The notes below the pieces were generated by a model. It made no database searches, had not been told where the DNA came from, and saw nothing but the letters and a program-made list of their open reading frames with translations. Positions 1-11,419 of a stretch of 64,000 nucleotides of DNA are shown one piece after another. A program made the position numbers and the translations under genes. Source of the stretch: Pelecanus crispus (Eukaryota > Chordata > Aves > Pelecaniformes > Pelecanidae); assembly GCF_030463565.1 (NCBI RefSeq), contig NC_134651.1:13714734-13778733 (forward strand). Direction: 5' to 3'. Every line of letters starts with the position of its first letter. Position 1 is the first letter of the stretch.

Positions 1-404
1 TTATTGGAAAGAAAAGAAATAGTTTATACTGACAATAGATAGAAGCTAGGGCAATGACAGTGTGTCCCTGCCAGGATTCTTCCCTGTCACATCCCTAGAT
101 TGATTCCACCACCACCACTCATCCATATCTTTGGAGAGCTGTTCTCATGTTCCAATGTCTTTCTAGGATGATCGCAAAAACCTCTTTCGGAGGGCTATTG
201 CAGAATGGTGCATGTTTTGGACCTGTTGCACAAACAGGGAATGCACTGTTGCTCCATTTCTGCCATCTCCAGTTTCTACACCTACATATTTAGCTTTGGA
301 GGAGACCTGTGCTGAAACATGTCTTCAGAGAGTCCCCTACAGCCTTAACTCTGGGACTCCAGCCTGTCCTGTCTGCTAGGGTCTGTGCTGAATGCAATCT
401 CTGC
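1..404. other. Intergenic, no feature seen
   Basis: No exon with splice sites, repeat or RNA gene is recognisable. A single p53-family half-site (AAACATGTCT) near 316 is not significant alone. Confidence 0.6.
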
Positions 405-750
405 TATAATCATAGAATCGCTTAGGTTGGAAAAGACCTTTAAGATCATCCAGTCCAACCATTAACCTACACTACCAAGTCCACACTAAACCAATCAAGG
501 GTAGACTAGACTAAACCATGTCCCAAAGCGCCACATCTACCCGTTTTTTGAACGCTCCAGGGATGGTGACTCCACCACCTCTCTGGGCAGCCTGTTCCAA
601 TGCCTGACCACCCTTTCCGTGAAGACATTTTTCCTAATACCCAATCTAAACCTCCCCTGGTGCAGCATGAGCCCATTTCCTCTCGTCCTATCACTAACTA
701 CTTGGGAGAAGAGACCAACACCCACCTCACTACAACCTCCTTTCATAATA
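405..750 (-). mobile_element. CR1 LINE, 3' end fragment
   Basis: Read on the minus strand, this has the CR1 C-terminal coding remnant followed by a CR1 3' UTR. The remnant includes [25 protein letters not shown] and [17 protein letters not shown]. The 3' UTR has the typical GGTTGGACTGGATGATCTT and ends with ATTCTATGATTAT, the octamer-like CR1 terminus. The copy is 5'-truncated, as most CR1 insertions are, and is only the last few hundred bases. The longer 3' UTR with a TTTAGTCTAGTCTA-type segment suggests a different subfamily from the copy at 11.4-13.3 kb. The left boundary is set by the 3' terminus and the right boundary is approximate. Confidence 0.88.
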
Positions 751-2474
751 GTGCCTTCCTATCTTTCATTGCCTCAGGGCTGCTTTCCTATTCCCTGACA
801 GAGTCATTATTATTTTCCTACTCTTACACATCTTTTTCTACACCTTTCAGATGGTCCAAACCCCCTTGATTTTCTTCAGAAACTCCTAGCAAAAGGCATT
901 CTGGTGTTCTTACCTCTAGGGCTCTCTCTAACCACAGGCAGTTGCCTATGTTAGCTGGCTGCCAAAATGGCAAGGCAGTCCTGGCAAGATCTGTTCTCTG
1001 TTTCATTGTGACTGCAGCCCTGGGAAGCCATGCTAGTAGCCACACCAGTTGTGTGTCTGCTAGGGGGAAATCTTGGTCCATATGGCTCTTGCTGGCCAGG
1101 GGATATTTTCAGAAAGGGGCTGTTGCACAGAAGCAGTGACTGCAGTGCTCTTTGCCCTTTCTCTTACCTGTCCCAGCTCTGCCCCTTTCCCTGCTCATGC
1201 TCCTGCACCGCTGGGAATTCTTGAGCTGCCTCAGGCACAGAGAGGTGTTTTGTGCTTGCCTTGATGTGGCAGCATGGGGAAGGCAAGGTGAGGGTGCTGA
1301 GAGCTGGAGCAAGAGAGCCTGAGAGCAGGTGCACCGTGGTTAGGGTAGATGACTCTATCCAGTTAGTCATCTCAGAGCAGGTCTCCAATTATTCCTCCCT
1401 CTCCTTTTCTGGAAAGTTACTGTAACTTGCATATTTGTGATGCTTTCTGCCCCTGCAGGCAGGATGACTTGTTTTACTACTGTCCAATTACCTGCAAATC
1501 ACTTGCTTTAGGTCAGCTGCATCATCTAAGGACAGCCTGAATCTGCTGAATGCCTTCCCCAGCCTGGTTTGCCCAGTTATTAGCCACTGTGAAATGCAAG
1601 AGGTTCTCCTACAGTTTACGGATGGTCTGACCTGAGATGATGCTGGATGCATCACGAGGGATGAGGCACACCCTAAGCACAGAGCCTTGCAGAATTAGAC
1701 CTTGCTGGATGGAGAGGTTGGCAATGCAGTGTTTGCATACAGATGTGAATCCCTGTCCAGTCTGGACAAAAGCCAGCACTGGTCTGAGCTGTGCAGCTAT
1801 AGCTATGTTGTTGCTGGATATATTGGCCTGGGCTTTCAGCCAGGCTCACATAACTGCACGGCTTTTGGTCCTAAGTTGAGTCTTATCTGGTTAGAGTAGA
1901 GCTTGTTATGTGTCTGCTCAGAAGAGCAGGGCAGAGCAACTCAACATACATACTCCGCAAACATGCCAAATGTGTCTACAGAAACTAGTAATCGATCCCA
2001 TCCAGACTCCTCACCATTCATCATCACACGTCTTGAGGTCAACAGTGTTGAGATCAGCCAAAATCAATAAAATTCTACATTGTTAGTGTATCCTCAGTGC
2101 AGTGCAGCTGTCCTTGCTATGCAGGGAGCATAACTTAATCTCCTAGCGTAACATGTTGAATTTATTGCTTGGCGACTCTCAGTGAATATAGAGTGGTGGG
2201 TGGGGGAAATCCTGGCTTTTGATTCAGAATTTGTACTATATCTGTGAGTAAAAACACACATCTGATGTGCTGACTGAAAGCTAATGGCTCCCATTTGGAT
2301 CGCAGTCTTTCACTGTGCTGCTTTCCTCCTTTCTCTGTGCTTACAGTATTGATCTGGGTGGATGCAGAAACTGACTGGGTGGCAAAAAGGGAGATCAGGA
2401 ACAGAAATCATATTGAATAAAATTGATCACTGGTGGGAAGAAAAGTAAGCAGGTTTTTATCCTTTTATGTAAGC

Positions 2475-2488
2475 GGGGGGGGGGGGGG
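2475..2488. repeat. Poly-G run (14 nt)
   Basis: A homopolymer of 14 G lies in intergenic DNA between AAGC and AATCG. It is a simple sequence run with no other structure around it. Confidence 0.85.
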
Positions 2489-5400
2489 AATCGTTCAAAT
2501 TAAGAGACTCTCTTCCTTTTAACTTAGCTCTTGAAAAATGCCACAGTGAATTATTTAATCTCCTTAAGCAGATCCCCTAATCTAGATTCCTCGCAGGTGT
2601 TTGCTCACGGTATCTATGTCAGCCTCTTAGCACAGCGTAAGTTGCTCACAACGCTGACTCCTGTGCTAAGAGGGATTTCTGAATACCTGTTCCCCAGGCT
2701 GCTTGCTTGCTGAGTACTTCACAGGGCATGAAAAGTGGGAAAGTACCAAAAGGGGAAAGATATAGCTGTAGTCTGTTAATTAAACTGAAAAGAATATCCC
2801 AGTGGCAAAAACCTTAAGCCAGTGAGAATTCTGTTGTGACTTGAATAAGGACAGAGTTTCAGCCCAGATGTGGATCCCATGTGTCCTGTTAATAATGCTT
2901 TTGTGCCATTTGAACCTCTGCTTATGTTTTGGGTTTTGAACTTCAGGCTGCACTCTCATCCATGAGCTCCCCTTGTGGGAGTTGGCTCTGGTCACTTCTC
3001 AGACGGTTACTGAATGCAACATCAAAGTCTAAACAAAACAGGTATCTGTGGCAGAAAGGGAAGCCACCAGTTTCTAGGACCTTTGCAGAAATAAGTAAGA
3101 CTGTGACTTGCCTGAAGACAAAGGGAACTCTGCATATGGTTCTGGAAAACCTTAGGAGATCTTTGGAAAATACTAGACTTTGGTCTGCTTCTTCCTTGAG
3201 GTGGAAACAACTGATATTATTCTGCTGTTGCTTTTCTTATGGGTTAAAGTTGAACTAGAATGACAATGCAGGACTTTCTGGCTTTAGCTGTGGGATTAAC
3301 TTCAAAGAAATAATGGAGAGTCACTTCTTTCCATGCATGGTGTCTTCTGCAGAGTTATTCTCAGTGTGCATGTTATCAACTTGTGTGATATATAATCACC
3401 CAGAGGCTAGGACATGCAAGCACATGGTTATGAGCGCTCACAGAAACACTGTGATCCCTTGCCCTGATGCCAAAGATAAATGCTTTGACTCTGGACTCTA
3501 TTATAATAATATTCTCAGAACCAAACCACTCAGCAAACCTACCTCGTGATTCCACTCAACCCTGTCATAATGATTTTAGAAGAAAACCACAAGAAACGTG
3601 GTGGTTTTGGGTTCTTGTCAAAGCACAGCAGAAGAGTGTTGGTTGATTAATTCATTTTTACATCACATTCAGAGTGAAAGTCTGGGCATATACCTAAATC
3701 AACTGAAATGTAAAGAGGGTCTTACATATGATTGTGGTGAGAAACCACTGGATTTAATCTGAAATCTCACTGTGGATGCAGGAGATGAGATAACTTAAAA
3801 TATAACTATGTGAAATCCTTCCATTAAAACTGTATGTGCTTCTGGGTTACTCTACCCTTTCTTAGCTTTCTTTTTTGTCTACAACGCTCTATTTTTCCTG
3901 GTACACTAACATTCAAACTTCAATATAACTTCAACTTCAAATAACATTCAAACTTGAGCTCTGAATTCAACATTTTCTTCTCCTGCCCACTTTCTTCATG
4001 CTTTCCCCAGACACACACAAACAAAAAGTAGCCCATGGCATGTACCTGAAAAGGAGGTACCTTCCCGTCCTCACCTGGGTACATACGCAGTTGCAGACAG
4101 CCACTGTGAAAAACCTTTTTGCAATGAATAAGTGCTCTGGAGAACACTGGGCATCTGACTATTTATTGTTGGTCAAGGGATTGCCTAGGTCAGTGGTGGT
4201 GTGCATAATCACAAAACACTGGGCAGTTGCCCAGGTGGTTTGTGTAGGCACAAGCACACCCTATAGCTATAGGTGCTCTTGAAGCTCTGGACTGTGCAGT
4301 GCTGTGGACAGGGGAGGGAGGAGGTGGTGGCACAGTCAGGCAGCTGGAGCTGTGTCTTATGACAGTGGGCAGAGCTGTTGGGAAGCTCCAGACTCTGCAG
4401 CAAGTTTCTACTCTTGGGTGATCCACCAGCCTATGGGTAAGGGCAGCCAGCCCTGGTTCTGCAGAGAGAGTTGGTTTCAACACTCACACTAAGCAAGCTG
4501 TGCTGCATGGTAGCTCTGGCTGGTTAGGGTGGTATCACACCTTCATCCAACCCTTCTCCCTGCCTAGCTATCATGCCAAGATGACTATTGCTGTAGCGGG
4601 CATGAAAGGGACAGGATGGGGGCTTTGCCTCCAGCTGCTGCTGTTCACAATGTGATGTCTAAAGACAGTCCCACCTTTCCTGGTGTTGATGAGACACTGG
4701 TCCATGAAGTGATACAGCTGAAGCACTCACAGGGACTCATTTTAGTAGGATGTGTGTGGTGTGATAACAACCACAGCAAGAGGAGCCAGGTGGACAGCTA
4801 GGGGTGGAAGCACCTTTAGCCTCCACAGCAAAAAAAACCCAGAACTTATCTGCTAGAGTACTTTCCGAATGCTGTAACTGCTGATGCTCCAGGGTATGAG
4901 CCTTCAGCAGGTGCTCTGAATGGCTCATCCCTGCTCTCAAGCTCTTATGGTACCAGCAACATCTGAGTTAGAGGCCACAAGCAGGTAGCACTAGTTTGGC
5001 CCTCTGTGCCCTGGCAAAGGGTAGTTTGTAGTCCCTCCCAGAGGTCTGAAAGCTGATGTATGTAGCAAAGGCCTCCTGGGATTAAAAACAACAACAGGCT
5101 TCATGTGCAGAGTATTCTTTCCTCTTCCCCAGCACTTTAAACAAGAGTGTGAAGGGTCCTAATGAAGCCAACCTTGCACACTAGAGATTGAGCTCTCTTA
5201 GATCTCTTTAATGGTTGAAATTGTGAAATATTTGTTGCATCTATAATTAGGGAGTAGAACAGATGGCTAGAGCTTAGTTATAATTAAAGTCTAATGCACA
5301 GTAAAATAACCCAATGCAGCCAGTGATTCAGCAGCAAACAAAGAATTTTAATTCTCTCTTTTCTGGGCATAAGCTTCAATTGCAGGAATTGGGACTTCAG

Positions 5401-5946
5401 GGAAAGTCTGTTGCATCACTTATTACATAGGGACATGGCTCTATATTAAAGACTGTGTGGAAATTTTTGATTGCTATGTATTAAGTTATATTGTGTGGTC
5501 TTACCTTAGTAACTTGAAATCATGTGTGAAAAAGGCATGTGAATTGCTTTAACAGCACAGAATCTGCATGTCCCAATCTGTTTTAGAAGAGACTCTCTTA
5601 AAGTCTGTCTGCCTAGTAATTGATCACTAATGCTTTAGGATAAGTTATTTGGAAAGAGGCATTAATTAGGTGCTCTTAGACAGGAACACATTTTATTTAT
5701 AAAGCTGTTTTGAATTGTGTTATCAGTAATAATAATTTAATGCATATTTAACACCACTTTCAAGTATGGATTGTTAGACATTAGAACTGGAAGCAAGTGA
5801 ATAAGCTTCTTGTTTCCTGGGAGACAAGGCTAGGAGCTAGCATCAGGCAAAGAAACATGAAGAGCAGTGTTACTGTGAGCTTTGCAGACTGTGGAAATAC
5901 GTGGAGAAGTTTGTTTTGGTTTTATGTTTTGGTTGGGTTTTTTTGT

Positions 5947-5973
5947 GGGTGGGTGTGGTTTGAGGGTGGGGGG
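5947..5973 (+). other. Possible G-quadruplex motif
   Basis: Four or more G3+ runs (5947-5949, 5951-5953, 5964-5966, 5968-5973) lie within 27 bp, with one long 10 nt loop. It sits in intergenic DNA about 170 bp from the solo LTR. This is a weak motif match only. Confidence 0.35.
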
Positions 5974-6146
5974 TGGTTGTTAACAACGCAGGGCAAAGGG
6001 ACAGCTGTAATACAACCTGCCAAGGGTATGAGAGGCCAGCTCCCCCACAAGGAGAACAAGCATAGTTCTGGACCATTCCTGGAGACCAAGAAGATACAAG
6101 AGAAAATGCTTTTATGAGCAGACCGTATTCATTTTCCATTCCCTGT

Positions 6147-6721
6147 TGTCGTGGTTTAGCCCCAGCCAGCAACTAAGCACCACGCAGCCGCTCGCTCACT
6201 CCCCCTACCCCGATGGGATGGGGGAGAGAATCGGAGGAGTAAGAGTGAGGAACACTCCTGGGTTGAGATAAGAACAGTTTAATAATTGAAATAAGGTAAA
6301 ACAGTAATGATAATTATAACAATATAATAATAACAATAATAATATACAAAGCAAGTGATGCACAATGCAATTGCTCACCACCCACCGACCGATACCCAGA
6401 TATTTCCCGAGCAGCAATCGCTGCTCCCTGGCCAACCCCATCCCACCCCACCCCCAGTTTCTATACTGGGCATGACATCACATGGTATGGAATAGCCCTT
6501 TGGTCAGTTTGGATCAACTGTTCTGGCTGTGCCCCCTCCCAGTTTCTTGTGCACCTGGCAGAGCATGGGAAGCTGAAAAGTCCTTGACTAGCAGAAGCAG
6601 TACTCAGCAACAACTAAAACATCAGTGTGTTATCAGCATTCTTCTCCTACTAAATCCAAAACACAGCACTATGCCTGCTACTAGGAAGAAAATTAACTCT
6701 ATCCCAGCCGAAACCAGGACA
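6147..6721 (-). mobile_element. Solo LTR of an avian endogenous retrovirus
   Basis: The element begins TGTCGTGG and ends CCAGGACA on the + strand, the TG...CA ends of an LTR, and is 575 bp. Its body matches a family I recognise from many bird genomes. On the minus strand it opens TGTCCTGGTTTCGGCTGGG, has a TATA-like box (AGTATAGAA), an AT-rich stretch with ATTAAA, and ends in GGGGCTAAACCACGACA. The flanks are CCTGT (6142-6146) and CCCGT (6722-6726), a probable 5 bp target-site duplication with one mismatch. No internal retroviral genes are attached, so it is a solo LTR left by recombination between LTRs. The exact family name is not certain. It lies about 12 kb upstream of the TAp63 ATG, transcriptionally pointing away from TP63. 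Confidence 0.85.
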
Positions 6722-7332
6722 CCCGTCTTCTCAGACGACTTCCTGAAAAGATTTACCCGTATCTACTTGGAATATTGGGACATTCATCAGTAGATTAGTG
6801 ATGTACTTGCCAGGGCTACAGCTGCCAGAGAGATTTCAGATGTGTCCCCTCCTTCCCTTCCAGCAGGCAGCAAAGAGCTGTGTTAAGTGACAGGTTTTTC
6901 TCAAAGCTGAGATCAGCCTCGGGGGGGGCCCTGCTCTTCCAGGTCCTGTCCCAAAAGGACTTGGGAGGCACCTCTTGCGTAGTGAGCATGAAGGGAATGT
7001 CAATTATGTGATGTTTATTGTGGATTATAGGCATACAGGCAGCCTGTAACTGCTCAGTGGTTAATGGTGACTGCATGCCATGTGTTTTGGTTGTCCCTCT
7101 GGTGCTGCCTTAAGCTGCAGCAGATTTGGGTGCAGGAGCTCTGTGTGTGGTAGGTGGGCTCCACAGGACTTGCAGAAGCTGTTACTTTTAGCAGACAATG
7201 CAGATTATGGATGATGGCTGGAAATTCTCGAGCAGGAGGCAGGCAGCGTTAAGGTTTTCTGAACTGATGTTGTTTAAGCAACTTGTACCGTGCTTTGGAG
7301 CCCTACCCTTAAGAAGGGTGACTGGGAGAAGG

Positions 7333-7760
7333 AAAAAAAAAAAAAAAAAAAAGGCAGGAATGCTTCTCAGCTCTGCATTTGTCTCAGATGTGGGCCTAGG
7401 GGCTAAAATACCCTGTCCTCCAGGGCTAGTGCACTCCTGCAATACAGAGCTGACCTTTCCTTTCACACCCGTAGAGACCATGGTCTCTAAGCAAATCTGG
7501 AACAGCCCCTGGAAAAGGGTGTGGAAAGTCAAGGGGCTGCAGAGATACCATGAAAGGCAGGATTTGGCTCGCTCAGCCTTTTGATGGATGGTAATAGGAT
7601 GGGGAATGCAGAAACCTACCTCAGCTTCACTAAAACTCATGCTTGCAGGACTTTGCAGGAAAGCTGGTAGGCAGACACTCCCCTCCCCCCCCCCCCAAAA
7701 ACCCCAAACACCAAAAAAAAAAAAAAAAAAACCCAAACCCCACACCCCCCTCCCCTTATC
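7333..7760. repeat. Low-complexity poly-A/poly-C cluster
   Basis: An A20 run (7333-7352) is followed about 330 bp later by C12 (7685-7696) and A19 (7713-7731), with CCCAAACCCCACACCCCCC after it. Large open frames across this region are produced by these homopolymers and match no protein family. Confidence 0.8.
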
Positions 7761-9980
7761 CCTACTCCCAGACTGAGTATTTCTGACCTGCCGCCCCACG
7801 AGATGACAGCAGCAGCTCTCAGCAGTGAGACTTCAAAGAAGCGTCCGTTGAGCACCTTGGAGCTGGTCCCATGAGTACTGGGAGGTTTGGGTGGCTGCCT
7901 GCGACTGCACAGCCGTCAATAGCGCGGTGGCAAGGATCACCAGATGGCACTGTTACGTGCACTCGCAATAACTCACTTTCCTGTACGTTAGATGTGCTCT
8001 GCCTCGAAACATGTTATATCGTTGAGGTTTTTAAGAGGTTGATTCTTGGAAATCAACTGTCGGTTGTCGATCTGCCTGCTGTGGGCTGCACCTCATACCA
8101 GCATTGCTGGCTGGGGGAGGTTTGATACCCCAGAAGGAGGGACTGGGTTTCTAAAACTGTAGGATCACCTGTGTGTTAGGTACCTCTTGTTTAGCTGGCA
8201 TTACCCAGATGGTGTGTCGCTTCTGGTGGGTCCATGGCCCAGTGAGGAGCAATGCTGGTTTTTGCTGTACTGTGGCAATGGGCAAATTATGCTGGTTTAG
8301 AAAGCTGAAGGCTGAGTTGAGAGCCTGGGACAGAGGGTTAATCTTTTGCCTGCTTACGAGTGCAATGTATGACATGCTTAGGCTGAGTCACAACAGAAAT
8401 TGTTTCACTTTGGAAAAAGTGAGGTGCGAAGTTTTGATCATATCACATATGAGGTTTGGGGTTTTTTTCAAGGATGTATATATGGGCTATTAACATCAAA
8501 GTGCAAGGATGGGGGTAATGCAAGAGACTCTCCTTAAAGTCATTATCTTCTCCATAAAGACATGAAACACTGGCTCTTCAGCTTTCCTAAACTTTGCTCT
8601 GAGAGGGGGGGAAAAAGGTTTTATTAACTTTCACATGTTACTTAAGTGGCACCAAGCCCTTAGTTTATGTCCACATATTTTACTGCCACTGATTAAGCAG
8701 ATTTTGTGCTCCATCCTGAGGAGGATGGACTGATTAGAAGAGCTGAACATGCCCTTTCCTTACTGTTTTTCAAGCTGTAAGCCTGGAAAAGGAGCCCCGT
8801 GCCCCAAATGCAGATGTTCTCGGGCTGTATCTCCAGCACAGTCAGGAGGGCAATTATTACCTGTGTGAACACACCCATGTTAATGGTAATCTGGGTGAGA
8901 TGGATACTGCTGGCTGGGGAGGTGTGGAAGTGCAGGCTTCAGCAGAGGATGTGCAGGTTGGCAACCAGGGTTTCCATCACTAGTGGTTAATGCTTTGGGG
9001 ATTTTTGTTTTAATTGCTACTCGTTCTTGAACTGGCTTTAATCCCATTAGTTTGGGTATGCCTGCAGGAGCTGTGCTTGCACCTTGGATTGCCAGACAGA
9101 CATAGCCTTAATGCTGGGAACTAGAGCCCTGCCAGCCAAGCAGTGAGTTTTTGTTGTATCCTGTTTGGAAACAAGAAATTCTTTTGAGATTGATGCTTTT
9201 GCATGGAAGATTTATTTTCTGAAGCTGCCAAAAGGACAGAGAGGTTTCTGCTTGTGTCGAGTATGCAGGAGATGGAAAACAACAGGGGATGATAGCAGCA
9301 ACAAGACGTCGCTACGATTCAGCTCAACTCTGACTCACAAGGAAAAGTTAGAGGGAGTGAAAGATGGGTGATGCAGCAATATTCAGTCTACTGCATTTCT
9401 GTGTCCTCTATTGAGGCTGACAATTAAATGCCATCCTTGCTAGTGACTTCCTCTCTGAATGAATCTCTCCACGCAGACAACTTGCTGAAAGCTTTCACCT
9501 TGCTTCAAGTAAAGCAAACCTCTTTCATTTGCTTCTGGTCTGGTGCTGCTGGCTGTCACTAGTACTTCAGAAGGTGATATCCTTGATGGCCATGCACCAA
9601 CCTCTGCAGCTTCTGATGTGAAAACCTGGGAGATGGGAGCAGAGAGGGAGAAAACTCTGGGATGGGTCTGGGGTGAGAGGATGAGTGAGAGCCTGTGCTA
9701 GAAAACTGAAAGGAAACTGCAGGGAGCCCCTGGTCCTGCACTCCTCTGCCACCCACCCCACTGCACAGCAGAGCTGGGGCAGGCCTTCACCCATAAGGAT
9801 GTGGTCACCGGGGTTTCTGTCGCCAACCTGGGCTTGACCCCGCAGGGTGCAATGACACCGTGTGTATTAGTGGTGTGGTTCTTGCCAGAATGCCAGACAT
9901 GTCGTGTGGCAGCTGTATGTGGAGGCCAAGCCTTCCACCTACACAGCTCCTGCCACCCCTTTGATATGCAATCCTGACCC

Positions 9981-10250
9981 CACGGCGGGGTGTTGCCACC
10001 TGTCCTGGGGCACTCCGACCTCTAGCCCAGCTTTAGCCGAGGCTGTGGCCCCGCTATGTCTCGGGAACGCCCAGAGACAGTGGTGCAGCTGCACTGACGT
10101 CAGGGAGGGAAATTCCCTCTGCCCGGCAGGTCTGTCGCTGCCTCCTTGCCTTGAGCGGTGGGAGTTTCCCGTGGGAGTTGCACGGTGTCCTGCAGCTCTG
10201 GAGGACAGGGCAGGCTGTCTTGGGATCCGAGCACTGCTGGGAAGCTGACT
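9981..10250. promoter_or_regulatory. GC-rich patch with perfect CRE and kappaB palindromes
   Basis: A CpG-enriched stretch, about 9 kb upstream of the TAp63 ATG, contains TGACGTCA (10095-10102), the full palindromic CREB/ATF site, and GGGAAATTCCC (10107-10117), a full palindromic NF-kappaB site. Only four bases separate the two. A candidate enhancer or unannotated promoter is possible. No gene is recognisable beside it. Confidence 0.35.
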
Positions 10251-11419
10251 GCAGGAGGGGAGCCTGCTTTTGGCCTTGTTTCTGATTTATCGCTATAGTC
10301 ACCGCTCTCTGTGCCTCACTTTCTTCCTGTGCGCGTGAATACCATAGGGCTTGGGTTTTTCTCTTCTATGGCATTCCAGGGAGATGGAGCGAACAGGAGC
10401 ACCAATTCTGGTTTGGGGTGGTTGTGTCCTGATGTCGGTCTATGAGATGGTTCCTTCTGCTCTCTCTCTCTAGAGAGAAGAGCCCTGGTGTTCAGGAAGA
10501 GCTAAAAGAAACCCTTCCAGTGTTCGTATCTGCTCTTCAGTGATGGCATTGCCCTTAGAGATTTGTTTGATGACTTCGTAATGGTGAGAAAAGGCATGTT
10601 CAGCTTCAAGCCTGCTTTCATACCATCTCCTTCCTGCTAGGTGAAAACACGGGGCAAAACTTCCCACTGCCCCTAGTTCTGGAAAAAAAAGACCCAATGT
10701 GGTCCTCAGTGGTGGGAATATCGCCAGAAGAGGGGATGTCCATAGCTGTACTGAGGTTTTACCACCAGACTGTAATATAGGAAACTGTGTCTCTCAGCAT
10801 CTTGGTGGGGGATTGGAGAGATATAAAGGCGGGTGCATTAGAAGTGAAGCCAGCCTCAGCCAGCCTCTTTGGCTCGGAGTGATCCCAAGGAAACATGCAG
10901 AGCTGGCACTTGTGGGAGGCCCAGAGCACAGTCCCAATTAGCTTGCTGAGACGGGTGTTCTGGGCTTGCTCCTAGCACCAGTCTCTGCCCTGGGGTCTGG
11001 GAGACAGGAAAACCTGGAGCGAACAAGGGAAGCCACTAACTGTCCCATGGGAGCTGGAAGTCGCCATAAACATGTGGGACAACTGGAGAAGAGTAGAAAG
11101 TGCTTTGCTGGAAGCTGTGTGGTTGGAGTAGAAAGGGAAGCAGTTGGAAGCCCCTGTTGTGGCTGTTCTGGGTCACTTGGAAGTATTAATAGTTTCAGGA
11201 TTGCTCAAACAGAGGACTCTAGCATGTCCTGACAGACAAAGACTACAAAAGTAGGTGATGGTGAGGAGGGAGAACATGGGAGACTTCACCTTTTCCACTG
11301 TGGGGTAGTCAGTCTTGTAGTTCCTGTCATCTGAGTCCCTGCTGAGACAAGATTTTGGGGACAAATGCTCAAGAAGTTTTTTGTGCCTCATGAAACCATT
11401 TGCTACCAAACTATATGCT

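Larger units (their letters stand above)
751..6141. other. Intergenic DNA upstream of TP63
   Basis: No coding exon is supported. ORFs here are short, overlap on both strands and look random. An AT-rich, low-repeat stretch at about 5200-5770, with several TAAT cores, resembles conserved non-coding DNA but cannot be tested here. Poly-G and G-quadruplex runs are listed separately. Confidence 0.6.
6727..11419. other. Intergenic DNA between solo LTR and CR1 copy
   Basis: Apart from the homopolymer cluster and the CRE/kappaB patch there is nothing recognisable. A perfect AP-1 site (TGAGTCA, 8384-8390) is present. The 203-codon minus-strand frame at 7188-7799 is low-complexity sequence with poly-Phe and poly-Gly and is rejected as a gene. 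Confidence 0.6.

Noticed and set aside
7188..7799. 203-codon minus-strand frame
   Set aside because: It contains poly-Phe and poly-Gly/Trp runs from poly-A and poly-C DNA, and shows no domain, splice context or family resemblance.
10592..10601. p53/p63 half-site AGGCATGTTC, and another (AAGCAAGTTC) near 24889
   Set aside because: Single half-sites are frequent by chance and neither has an adjacent second half-site.
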